A stretch of 64,000 nucleotides of DNA from Sesamum alatum (Eukaryota > Streptophyta > Magnoliopsida > Lamiales > Pedaliaceae), in the NCBI GenBank assembly GCA_034509735.1, contig JACGWO010000008.1:14457864-14521863 (forward strand), written 5' to 3'. A program made the translations under genes and the position numbers. The notes under the pieces are model-generated. The model made no database searches and was not told the origin of the DNA. It worked only from the letters and a program-made list of their open reading frames with translations. Shown one piece after another: positions 32,549 to 43,244 of this stretch (positions are counted from its first letter, which is position 1; every line of letters starts with the position of its first letter).

Positions 32549-33774
32549 ATTATAATTATATAAACCCCCCTGTGTTTTTATTTATCTGCAAAAAACCCCC
32601 TTGTGTTTTAAAAATATGCAAAAAGACCCCCTCATGTTTTGTAAAACACTACGAAAAACCCCTTTTCCGTTAGTTTCGGACGGAAATTGGGTTACACGCA
32701 CGGTTTGTGCGAAAATGCATCTTTTTTTTATATTTTTTGCACATTTTTTGCCTTAAAATGACCTAAATACCCTTCTTTTGTCTTATTTGAATCATTGTTA
32801 TTAAAACTTGTTATGACTTTTATTTTAATCCTTTAATTGTATTTAGATTAGACTAATTGTATTTTAATAAGTTATCAAATATATCAATTAAATATTAAAA
32901 TAATTAATAAGTATATAAAATTTTTATATTTTTAATACTTAATAATTTTATATTTTTAATTAGTTAAAACAGATTATTAATATTTAATAATTTTATATTT
33001 TTAAAAATTAATATATAATAAAAAAAATCCTTTTCGCCGGGGCCACCACCACAACCGACGGTGGCCGCCCAGAGAAGGGGCGACCGCCGTCGCGATGTCT
33101 GAAGGGGCGACGGCGCGACGTGGCGAGGGTGTCGCACCGTCGCCCACGTCTGAAGGGGGCGACGCTCGCGGTTTCCCCCTTCAGACGTTCTCTGAAGGAC
33201 CGCGCGACGCGGCGAGGGCGTCGCACCGTCGCCCAGAGAAATGGGCGGCCGTCGTCGCCCACGTCTGAAGGGGACGACCTCAAGGTCGCCCCTTTCAGAC
33301 TCTTTGACGGCGGCGTCGCCCATTTCTGGGCGACGTCGTCGTCGCTGAGAGCCTGGGCGGCGCGCCGTCGTCGCCTGTAGAGGCGGCGGCGGTGGTGGCG
33401 GTGGCGGCGGCCACCCCTATTTTATAATATATATTATATTTATATATAATGTAATATTATATATATACATATATATATATATATATGATTGTATATATAT
33501 ACAAATATATGATTGAATATATATAGCTAAAAAATATATTTTAAATTGTTGAAATCTTGACCGTTCATCTTCTATCTAATGAAAATCAATGGTTGTTGTA
33601 CCAAGGGCATAACGGGTAATTCAGAAAAAAAAAATTAACACCGTTAACTATAACTGGCGGAAGGGGAGAATTTACAGTGTTTTACAAAACACGAGATGGT
33701 CTTTTGCATATTTTAAAACACAAGGGGATTTTGTAGATAAATGAAAACACAGGGGGATTTTATGTAATTATCCC
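32549..33774. mobile_element. Inverted-repeat element with GC-rich core
   Basis: Left text (CCCCCCTGTGTTTTTATTTATCTGC, then CCCCTTGTGTTTTAAAAATATGCAAAAAGACC) faces its inverse on the right (GGTCTTTTGCATATTTTAAAACACAAGGGG, then ATGAAAACACAGGGGG). The outer end GGGATAATTACATA (inverse of 33761-33774) is like the terminus of the MITE at 52897. The core at 33028-33416 is extremely GC-rich, with repeated GTCGCCC/GGGCGAC and two copies of GGCGAGGG-GTCGCACCGTCGCCC (33122 and 33216). ORFs here are compositional. Confidence 0.8.
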
Positions 33775-34045
33775 TTAAATATAATACATCCCCCTAAAAA
33801 AATAAAGTTCATAGATGCACGTAGTATTAGTTAAAACTTAATGTAAGTTCATTTATGGTAAAGAAACAACCACTATATAAACAACATCAAATATTCTCAA
33901 TTAGTCAATCCAAGTCAAAACCAACTAATCATGTCTTCACATCTAATAGGTGTCTGAAACCCCACATGCACTAAAAAAGATTTGAAACAACAAATAGAAT
34001 CATACTTTACTAAGTTGTGCTAATTCTATTTGTACATTTGTATAA
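33775..34045. other. AT-rich spacer before the Mutator-like element
   Basis: Nothing recognisable was found. Confidence 0.4.
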
Positions 34046-34054
34046 TTATTAATT

Positions 34055-34137
34055 GAGAAAATTGCATTTTTGGTACCACACTTTAGGGTACATTGCAACT
34101 TTCATACCATGCTTTAAAAAATAACCAATTTAGGTAC
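34055..34137 (+). repeat. Left terminal inverted repeat of the MULE
   Basis: GAGAAAATTGCATTTTTGG at the outer end, ending AATTTAGGTAC. It is identical to the inverse of 38428-38510. Confidence 0.95.
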
Positions 34138-34729
34138 CAGAAAATATGGTTGTTGTGCAAGTTTAGTACCACCGTTAGAAAACTAACGGAAAAGCCACGT
34201 GCAATGCACGTGGCCGTTAAATTTTGCAGCAAAAGGCGTTAATAAAGTGTCTTTAGTCATTGTTGAGGGTTCAAACCTGTTAGGAAGCAAATTTCCATCA
34301 TTTTCCAAACTTTTTTTTTTTTACCTATCAACACTCATTTTTGTACCAATTTTTAACAAACAATATCACCTGTTTTTGCTATACATTAACACCTGTTTTG
34401 CTAAGAAAATATACTCCAATTTTGTATGAAATAGAAAGACAAAATTTGCTCAGAAAATACCACAGCATTTTACCATTCTCCACCATTTTTCCACCAGTTT
34501 TTACAATACAAAAAACTGTATGCCTTACAAAATATGAAGGCAAAAGAGGATGCCTAACATGGCCATGTATACCAGCCTCTTAACCAAAAAAACATCCAAG
34601 CCAAAAAACAAAAACCAAGTTGGGTGTTTGCACTATACAAAGGCTGAGTATTTACATCTACCATAAACATCTCACCCTAATATCAAAGTTTTGCAAAATC
34701 CAAAAAGTGCCAATCAAGTTTGAATCCCA

Positions 34730-37700
34730 TTATCCACCCCCACTCGGTTTCTTGGCTTTTGAAGATGGTCCTGAAGTTGCTTTCCTTGGCTGCAGATATG
34801 TGCTCTTTGCAATAGTTGTTTTCCTTGGCTGTTTCTAGTAAACACAATATACACAATGTAAACATATAAACACATGTATATCTTACAAAATATGAAATAA
34901 CTGAAGCTGAAATAAGCACAAATATTCAGCAATAAACTCACTGAAGCTCTTGAAGGCTCTGAAATTGTAATGCCCTTGTGCCTAGCAACAGTTCTTTTCC
35001 TTGCCTTTTGAAGATATACATAGATATAATTAATATACATAAGCACAATCAAGTGAAATCAAATATACATAAAGTGAAAGGAACTTACAGTTAGTTTGGG
35101 CTGAGTGGCTGCAGTAGTCTGCTCAACAGGCTGAGGCTGAGTGTCCATATCTTGTACTGGAACATCATCTCCTTGTGTCATTTCATCTGGTACTTGTGGC
35201 CTTTGTTCTCCTTCATCTTGAATAAATTCCTCTGCAAATTTCCTCCACTGACACCCTTTTTTGTTGTGCCCTGGAGCCCCACAAAATTTGCAGTGCATCT
35301 TGAACCCCTGTCTAGTCATCTTAGTCTCTTTCTTCTTCTCCTTCTTTTTCTTCCCATCCTCACCACCTTCCCATGCAGAAGGCTTTCTTGTCTTTTTTGG
35401 CCTTCCTCTCTTCTTCCCAAATGAGGGAGGCAAAGGAGGAATCTGTCCTGTCTTCACCCACATTGCAGTGCTATTCATAGGCATCATTGCAGGTTCATAA
35501 ACCCTCAAATATGTCTGCACATGGTAATATGAGTGGACAAAATCTTCTGGATCAAGCATTTGAGCACATATGGCACTCATCCCATGTTTGCATGGGATGC
35601 CACATAATTCCCACCTCCTACATGAACATGTATGTGCTTTTAGGTCCACTGTGAATCTGGATCTATCATAACATGAAATCTCATAATTCCAGTCATTTGA
35701 CTTGACTGGAATACAATCTGCAACATTGTTCATGTTCTTTTCCAAAATCTTCTTTATCTTTGGACATATTTTTTTTCCATCCCATTTCTTTGCAGCTTTA
35801 TCTCGATTTTGTTGCAGCTTTGTCATCAGATACTCCCTTAACCACTCCAACATGGTTAGGATTGGCTTCTCTCGTGCATCTAGAATACTGCTATTAAATG
35901 ATTCACACAAGTTATTCAACAAGATGTCACACTTTGGCCATGGATTGAAGTGTGATCGTGACCATTGGGCTGCCGGTTTCTCAATCAGCCATTCCATGCA
36001 TTTGACATCCATCTCCCGTATTGCAGTCAGGCATTTGTCAAATTCAGAGATTGTTGTTGCCTTGGCTGCAGCCCACAAAGCTCTTTTATAAGCCAACCCT
36101 TTCCAACCTGCAGTCTTCATATTCCCATGAAGGTGTCTGACACAAAATCTGTTGTCAGCACCTGGGAATATGTTTTCAAAAGCAGGTAAGAGCCCTTTCT
36201 GCTTATCTGATATGAAGGTGTAGACATCATTCCTTACAATCTGCAAATCCTCTTTCAATAACATCAAAAACCACTCCCATGATTGCTTTGTTTCACTACC
36301 CACAACTGCATATGCTATTGGGTATAGACAGTTATTAGGGTCAATCCCAACTGCAGTGAGCACAATTCCCCCATGTGGACCCTTTAAGTGGCATCCATCA
36401 ACCCCTATTATTGGTCTACACCCAGCTAAGAAGCCATCCTTTAATGCCTTGAAACAAATGTAGATTCTGTCAAACTTTTGATTCTGCTCTGTTCTATCAT
36501 TCAGCCCCATTAACACTGTACTCCCTGGATTTTGCTTTCTAAGTTCATATGCATAATCCCACAATTTTGCATATTGCTCATCATAATCACCCTCAATCTC
36601 TCTGATAGCTCTTCTCTTAGTCCTGTATGCTTGAAACCTTGAAACATTACACCTTATATCTCTGATTGCCTCATGCCTAAAACCTTTGACATTTTTTTTC
36701 GGATCAGCCCTAAAAGCATCAATGTACTTCTTGCTCAACCAAGCAGAATTGACATTTTTCACATTGTAAGTCCTACCACACTGATGATTAGGATTGTATT
36801 CCCTAATTTGGAAAGAAGCTTCATCTTTAATTTTCAATGCATGACAATGCCAATTACACCCCTGTTCCACACACTTTGCATAAATTCTTCTTTGATCATT
36901 GCTAGTGATTTTCAGATTTCTGCTTGTTTGAATAGCATGTGAATGCACAGCTTCTCGAAACTCTTTTTTTGTACTGAACACCATTCCAATTTCAAATGAA
37001 GGATTATAAATGTCATTAGGATTGAACACAGGAAAACTTAACTCCCTGCAGTCTTCATTTGAATCTACACCATTGTCAAAATCATCACCATTACCAGCTT
37101 CACTAGAAGATTCACTGCTAGTCTTGGAATTTTTAGGTATATTACTCTCATTAGGACCCCCCCATTCCACATCCTTATCAATGTTTTCATCAAACATATC
37201 ATCATCATCATTTTCATCAGTGTCTTCTTGCACATTATAATCACTTTCAGAAAAATCAGAATCTTCATTTTTATCATCACCACCATCATTCATTACTGCT
37301 TTGCCCTTTTTTTTAATATTTTCAGCCAAAGACTTCCCCTTTTCTTTAACATTTTCAGCCAAAGACATCCCCTTTTCACCCTCATTATAATCTAAATATA
37401 AAGAGACATCCCTCTCATGCCCATCAAACAATTGCCACAAATCAGTTTCATACATCACCAACCTAAATTTCTTTAAGAAATCAATTCTGTAATATTTTTT
37501 TACCCCCAAGAATCCCAATTCCTCACATAATTTGTCAATTTTACTCATACACACAGAATCCAAATCAACAAAATCAAATATACTAACACTTCCCCCAACA
37601 TATTGTGCTCTTGGATTGTGCACAAATGTACCACCATGAAATATTCTAAAGGTAGCAAACTGTTTGTGCTCACCTGAACAATTAAAAAGTAAAAAGAAAA

Positions 37701-38057
37701 AAATTAAACATGGTTCAGCAACAACAGAGACATTACACTGAACACTACATAATATAAAAAGCATCAATGGGACCATTAAAAAGCAATGGGACCAACAGAG
37801 ACAATGGGACCATTTTCATCAATGTGCTCAGTTTCAGATCAACAACAACAATATAAAAACAACACAACAAGCATCATTTTCAGTACAAACAATAATATTC
37901 AATATCTCACAACACCCATTCCCAAAAAATGCATGTGCCAAGCAAACCCATTCAAATAGCATAAATATGCTCATCAACACCAACAAATACACATATACAA
38001 CCAATCAAACTTTAAACTTAAAGAGAAATGGAAAAAAAAAAACGTACCATAATCCAT
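34730..38057 (-). CDS. MuDR/MULE transposase, four predicted exons
   Basis: Predicted exons (minus): 38048-38057, 35089-37673, 34942-35004, 34730-34828, giving 918 codons plus stop with every junction GT-AG and in phase. The tiny first exon encodes MDY and one base of Gly. The main exon has a PB1-like N-terminal domain, a long acidic linker, a MuDR DNA-binding domain (C-x5-C...H-x-C, about 270-305) and the MULE core with GVDGCHLKG (D429), FISDKQKG (D493) and a Glu candidate at 547. A SWIM zinc finger C-x-C...C-x-H (686-700), an AT-hook RGRPKK (759-764) and a zinc knuckle C-x2-C-x4-H-x4-C (798-811) follow. The last exons add a basic, Lys/Ser-rich tail. No stop or frameshift interrupts it. Splicing is inferred; the single open frame 35059-37776 alone would give 905 aa with spurious ends. 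Confidence 0.88.
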
Positions 38058-38350
38058 TTTCCCGCACTCATTTAGGTGTCTTGGCCGCAACATCCTCACG
38101 CGATTTCAGACCAAGACAAGCCGTACAAGAGTGGGTGAGCACTTGCGAGCTACGTTATTGCACAATGGAGGTAGAAATTTGCAGTAATTTTGGAAGATTT
38201 TGGTGGATTTTGGTGCGATTGGGTTAGGGTTTTTCGAAGTCGATTTGGGGAAGAATTTGGTTTCTTGTTTTTTACATTCTGTCAATTTTTTTTTTTACTG
38301 AAAGTAACACCCCTCCCTCGTGCGGGTCACGTGAAGGGGAAAGATAACGG

Positions 38351-38374
38351 CCACGTGCAATGCACGTGGCCACG
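38351..38374. promoter_or_regulatory. Subterminal CACGTG palindrome (right side)
   Basis: GGCCACGTGCAATGCACGTG lies about 140 bp inside the right end. Its mirror is at 34195-34215. Each copy has two CACGTG cores, a possible transposase or host bHLH/bZIP site. Confidence 0.6.
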
Positions 38375-38427
38375 CCGTTTAAAAAACTAACGGCAGTACT
38401 AAAGTTGCAAACGGAGTCGTTTCTACA

Positions 38428-38510
38428 GTACCTAAATTGGTTATTTTTTAAAGCATGGTATGAAAGTTGCAATGTACCCTAAAGTGTGGTACCAAAAATG
38501 CAATTTTCTC
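38428..38510 (-). repeat. Right terminal inverted repeat of the MULE
   Basis: Exact inverse of 34055-34137. Confidence 0.95.
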
Positions 38511-38519
38511 TTACTAATT

Positions 38520-38894
38520 TATAATATTGAAGGGACCATAAATTTATATTAGGGTCTTCCGAAAAATTATTATCTTATTAATTTATCGAAATTATTAATT
38601 TAGATCTCGAGCCCAAGTCGAGACCGAAAAAATTATTATTTTATAAAAGTTATTAATTTATCGAGTATTAATTTATAGAGGTTCTACTGTATGTGCACAG
38701 ATTTATATACACAACTATTCATGATTTGATATAAATAGTATTTTATTCAACTTGAAAACAAATCCAACATACAACAACATATCTCAACATATTCTACTTT
38801 ATCTCCAAAAAATAAATTCAAACATACTACGAATTCCCAAAATACACCCACTTATCTTTCAATTTCTCTCTCTACATTTACAAAACAAGAAAAA
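38520..38894. other. AT-rich spacer
   Basis: Text near 38745-38885 (AACAAATCCAACATACAAC, TATCTCCAAAAAATAAATTCAAACATAC, TCTCTCTCTACA) resembles 40440-40600, so a dispersed repeat is likely. No gene. Confidence 0.4.
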
Positions 38895-39693
38895 GGGAAA
38901 AATACAAGGACCCCCCTGTGATATAGGGAATGTTCAAAAATCCCCCGATGAAAATTAAAGTATCGATTTCACCCCCTGTGATATAAAACAAAGTTCAAAA
39001 ACCCCCTGAGGCGAAGTTTTGTTGTGCACGCGCGTTGATTGTGCTTGGGTGTATGAAAAGTGCCTCTTTTTGATATTTTTGCCCTTCTCTCTCTCAGCCT
39101 AATCTAATATATATAAATATTAAAATATTATATATAATATATACATTATATTAATAATTTTAAAATAATATATAAATATTTTTATTGATAATAAAATACT
39201 ATTATATTAATTAAACTTTTATGTAAACTTTATTTACCGGGGGCGACGCCATCTCCCTCGAGGGCGACGCCAGGCAACGAGCGATCTCGAAGGGCGATGG
39301 GCGTCATCCCGTCGGCCTCCGAGTTCTGGGCGATGGGCGACGCGGTCGCCTGGACGGGGGGAGCCGGCGTCGCCGCCCCCCTCTGCGGGGGCCGGCAGGG
39401 GGGAGGCGGTCATGGGGGTGGGGGCCGTGGTGGGGCCGGGTGGGGTGGGGGTGTTAATTATTTTTTTTAATAATTCTTATAAATATAAATATAATAATAA
39501 GTATATTATAGGTAATTATAAGTGTATATGAGGGGTATTTTAGTCATGTCTCTAAAAAGATACTTTTAAGTTGACCAAGGGACAGTGTGAGTAATTATTG
39601 ACAACATAAGGGGATTTTTTATTTTTAAATTTTCATATGGGGGTTTTTAATATTTTTCCCATATCACAAGGAGGTCAAAATGAATTTAACCCC
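38895..39693. mobile_element. Inverted-repeat element with GC-rich core
   Basis: The left end GGGAAAAATACAAGGACCCCCCTGTGATAT and the right end (read in reverse) GGGGTTAAATTCATTTTGACC-CCTTGTGATAT are imperfect inverted copies. The same two ends occur in opposite order at 47415-48250. The core at 39236-39452 is GC-rich with GGGCGACGCC motifs and a long G-run cluster (39355-39452). No ORF. Confidence 0.8.
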
Positions 39694-39722
39694 AAAATAA
39701 ATCATGCCAAAAATGAATCCAA

Positions 39723-39965
39723 ACAAAGTGCATAGTTCTTTGGAAGAACTCTTTTGAGCCAAAAGATCCGCCATTCGATTAGCTTCTCTGTAGCAGAATT
39801 CCATTTAGGTATGAAGCTAGTCAAGTTCTTCCGGCAATCTTGAAGAAGATTCGCCAATGTTTTTTATGGAATGAACTTGCATCCTGTTAAAACACTTTCG
39901 AACATAGAATCAGTGTCAATTATGAAATGGAAATCGAGCAATTTCGACTATGTTTTAGATGAGGA
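39723..39965 (-). pseudogene. RNase H-like fragment (RVT_3 type)
   Basis: The minus strand encodes IDTDSMFESVLTGCKFIP, a stop, then KTLANLLQDCRKNLTSFIPKWNS. After a frame shift comes YREANRMADLLAQKSSSKEL. These are the catalytic-Asp strand, the 'I-x-x-D-C/L-L-x-x-L' helix and the 'R-E-A-N-x-x-A-D-x-L-A' ending of plant RNase H-like domains, found in LINEs and small host genes. It is short and broken. Confidence 0.65.
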
Positions 39966-39969
39966 GACA

Positions 39970-41100
39970 ATGAATACACACAGTGACCTTAGGCTTTGGA
40001 ACATATAACAACCAAGACACTAGCAGGATAATCAACTGATAACTGATTTTCAGGATAATATAAGCAATCCAGGAGCATCCAATTTCAGCTGAATGAGAGG
40101 AAGAGGGGATGATCAGAAGAAATCATCTAGATGACGGCTAACAGAACTGTGTAAAAGCATAAAGCCAATTCAGTCCTGTGAGCATCCAAGTTAGGCATTC
40201 TCCCGAGCCAAGAGCACTATACAGTATTTGTTTTTATTTTCGGCCATCTCGGAAAAGGCTGAAACATACACAATGTTTGGGCTTCTGTGGAGACACCTTA
40301 TTTAGGTGTTTTCCATGTTTTGGCTCGTTCCCCAACCTGTCCACCTTCAAACAATTCAATCCACCCAGACAAACCAATATTAATATGTACATATATACAT
40401 CTATAAATACATATAAAATTTGGCAATGAACAGTAAATTTTGTCTCTCAATATTCAAAATCAATCATACAACACCTTTTTTACACTATTTAAGTTATCTC
40501 CAAAAACAAATCCAAACATACATACTATTTCTAACACATACTTATTTTTCTCTCTCTATCTCCACAAATCAAAACAAAGCACTCTAAAAATAAAAGCAAA
40601 CATAACGCTAGTATTTCCCACATCAACTTGCTAACCTTTCATAGATATACTTCTCTCAGTTAACATGATAAAAGGGCACAAGATAATTGATCAGACAAAT
40701 AAACAGATTCGTCCGATAACTGTTTTATCTCTATCATGCGCTTTCAACTTTGCTTGTATGAAGTTTATATACAAGAAGGTAGAAGGACGTTGTAGTAAAC
40801 ATCAACCACAAAGCCTGGCAGACTGTTGATTATTCTGAACCCAATCTCCCAACACAACTTGCATGGAAAACTTTCTTGTAAGTTTGCAACATGCTGCAGT
40901 TAGCTAACATTATATGCATACGATTGAGTCGTAGTCATCACATTTTGACGGTTCATTTCATCATCATCTTATCTTGTTTTACAGAGTTTGCTCACAAAGA
41001 CTACATAAACAACGCAAACTATATGCACAAATCTAGGCATAGCTAATCTAAACATGCTAATCACATGGAGGATTAGAAGGTCAGCAATGCAGTTCTAAGT
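39970..41100. other. 3' flank of the FHA gene
   Basis: Moderately AT-rich with no confident coding sequence. 40440-40600 resembles 38745-38885. The FHA transcript 3' end should fall somewhere near 41000-41130. Confidence 0.4.
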
Positions 41101-41131
41101 TACCAAAAATGCTCAGAGTGAAGTTGGTTGT

Positions 41132-42541
41132 CTAGTCCACTGCCACTTTACCCTTATCCTTAGCATTCTTCTGCTGCAACATATACTCATGTAATCTCTC
41201 TGCTTTTTGCCTCATTTCAGAGATCATTTCCTCCGTTTCATCAATAATTTGTTTAGGCAGAAAAACTTCCAGAAAGTCAAACCATTCCCCTAACGTCATC
41301 TTCTCCAAGTCTGCGAACGCCTTCCCTTTTCCAACATCAGCGCCACCTTCTTTAACCCCAGATGTGCTAGCCAATCCAGCAGCAGCTTCTCTTTCGGAAT
41401 TTCCTTCCTCTACCAACTCGTCAACTCCAAATTCGGACTCCCTTTTCTCATCTTCACATATTTTATGTTCCAAACTCTTCTCTTGTTCTTGTAAGCTCGT
41501 CTCCACAGGTAATTTTTTCCTCCCTCTCCCACCCTTCCGTGTCTTCTTAGCTTCAACAACACCCAAATCAAGTTCAGTTTCACCTACATTTGCGTCCTTT
41601 CTTGAACTCCTAGTCCTCCTCACGTTCACTCTCTGCCCTCCTTGCACCTCAGCTGTTCCGAAATCGTTGTCCCTGTTTTCATCCAAATCCTCCACCTTAT
41701 TCTCACGGTTCTTTGAACTTCTTGTCCTCATGTTCACATTCCTGCCTTTTTTCACCTCAATTTCATCCACCTCCTCAGATTTTTCGTAGTCTTCATCGAG
41801 CTTGATTATTGAACTCTCCAATTTTTCTTCCTTCTTCGAATTTCGAGTCCTCCTCAAACCTACCTTCCCCAAACTCTCTACTTTTAGCTGAACTTCTTCA
41901 CCACCATTTCCCAATTCCCTAGCTACAGATTCCCTAGTCCTCCTTCCTCTCACTTTTTCCTCACCAACAGTCCCCAACCTTCCACCCTCATTTCCCAAAT
42001 CCTCACATTTCTCATTTCTAAACCCATCCCCCAAATTATTTTCACTCCCCACCCCTAACCCTAATTCAGAATCCTCATCAATCACCACCAATTCCCTAAC
42101 CTGATTCTTCCCTCGCCGCCTCGTATTCCTCCTCACATTTCTAGAACCAACCTCATTCTCAGCCCCGTTAACTTCAAACTTCACTTTAATCGACGTCTGC
42201 TCGCCGATTTTGATAACATCACAATCCGAAAGAACAGCCGGCTCGGACTGCTCCAGCCGCACATCGTTCAGAAACGTGCCGTTTGAAGACCCCAGGTCGG
42301 TGATGGTCCAGCCCTGGCAGCCGGTACCCGACCCAGATTCAACTTGAATAAGCAAGTGCTTGGAGGAGACGCCGATGTCTTTGATGGCTAGCGTGTTACC
42401 TCGAACAACCCGGCCAATGTGGATCCTGGATCCGGGCCTGAACTCGCTGGTTTGACCCGAAAGCGGACCCTTCTCCATTATGAGCTTCAGCATCGGGCAC
42501 GGGTCATCTTTACCGGCCGCTGCAGATTTTCTGGGTGCCAT
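41132..42541 (-). CDS. FHA domain-containing nuclear protein
   Basis: A single open frame of 469 aa. An N-terminal FHA domain, a phosphothreonine-binding fold, occupies about residues 17-125. It keeps the key residues: HIGR (R44), SSKH (S59-H62), the NGT turn (87-89) and SIKVKFEV at the last strand. The middle is acidic and basic by turns, with six R/K-T-R motifs (near 138, 201, 231, 272, 309 and 334), the last as KGGRGRKK, AT-hook-like. The C-terminus (about 410-462) is a conserved-looking helical segment starting MTLGEWFDFLEVFLPK. The arrangement resembles the plant At3g02400-type FHA proteins. Binding partner and role are unknown; nuclear location is inferred from basic motifs. Start codon ATG at 42541 is the first Met of the frame. 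Confidence 0.9.
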   Translation of the reverse strand: MAPRKSAAAGKDDPCPMLKLIMEKGPLSGQTSEFRPGSRIHIGRVVRGNTLAIKDIGVSSKHLLIQVESGSGTGCQGWTITDLGSSNGTFLNDVRLEQSEPAVLSDCDVIKIGEQTSIKVKFEVNGAENEVGSRNVRRNTRRRGKNQVRELVVIDEDSELGLGVGSENNLGDGFRNEKCEDLGNEGGRLGTVGEEKVRGRRTRESVARELGNGGEEVQLKVESLGKVGLRRTRNSKKEEKLESSIIKLDEDYEKSEEVDEIEVKKGRNVNMRTRSSKNRENKVEDLDENRDNDFGTAEVQGGQRVNVRRTRSSRKDANVGETELDLGVVEAKKTRKGGRGRKKLPVETSLQEQEKSLEHKICEDEKRESEFGVDELVEEGNSEREAAAGLASTSGVKEGGADVGKGKAFADLEKMTLGEWFDFLEVFLPKQIIDETEEMISEMRQKAERLHEYMLQQKNAKDKGKVAVD

Positions 42542-42559
42542 TTTTCGGGTTTGGTCTGA

Positions 42560-43240
42560 ATTACGGGTAGGGCTTGTGATTTGGGATTGGGAGGGGAGGG
42601 CCTTGTTTCCACTTTTTCAAAAGTTTGAATTGGTTCGGGCGCCACGGAAAAGGGAGGAAGAAAATGCCTACGTGAAAGAGAAAGGATTGATTATTCCATT
42701 GTGGCCACAAGAAAACTCAAAATAGCATTTAGGCCCCAAATTCCGAGCAAAATTTAACTAATATAAAAATGAAAGTCGCTTCTCATTCAAAATTGACAAT
42801 TTTGTGATTCGCAATATCAAATTTTAAAATATCAATTATACCTTTAAATATTTGTATTAATATAATTATTTTTTTTATTAGAAGAAATATAAATTTTCTT
42901 CCATGACTAAAAGTAAAAAATCATAGTATATACTAATTAACTATGGGTGCACCATGACTCTTAACTGTTGTTCTTGCAGATGAGATCAAACAATTATCAC
43001 ATATAGGAACCATAATATATATTTTTTTCATAGTCTCACAGCTAAACTATGGTAAATGTTAATTAATCGTGATCTAAACCTGATTTTTTGCATCGATATT
43101 TTATATTGTGTTGGATAGTATTGATTTATCATAATTTTTAAGTCATGATCATTAATTCTTCTTGTAGTATTTATTTTAAATAGTTCACATCTACTTTTAA
43201 CCGATAATTTACTGAGGAAATTATTCAAATAATATAAAAT
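42560..43240. other. FHA upstream region and AT-rich spacer
   Basis: No other gene and no clear TATA box is obvious. Confidence 0.4.
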
Positions 43241-43244
43241 AAAA

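Larger units (their letters stand above)
34055..38510 (-). mobile_element. Autonomous-looking Mutator-like element (MULE)
   Basis: This 4456-bp element is flanked by TTATTAATT (34046-34054) and TTACTAATT (38511-38519), a 9-bp duplication with one mismatch. The outermost 83 bp are identical inverted copies (34055-34137 and 38428-38510). Similarity continues about 80 bp further inward, to a palindrome containing CACGTG at 34195 and 38352. It carries a full-length transposase gene on the minus strand. Everything expected of an autonomous MuDR-type element is present. Confidence 0.95.

Noticed and set aside
32964..33380. Several overlapping Arg/Pro/Gly-rich ORFs
   Set aside because: They are produced by the GC-rich core of an inverted-repeat element. 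Composition explains the lack of stops.
35059..37776. Taking the single 905-aa frame as the complete MULE protein
   Set aside because: Its N-terminal 34 residues read through a pyrimidine-rich 3' splice site (TTGTTCAG before GTGAGCAC) and its last nine residues lie beyond a GTAAGT donor. The spliced model is preferred.
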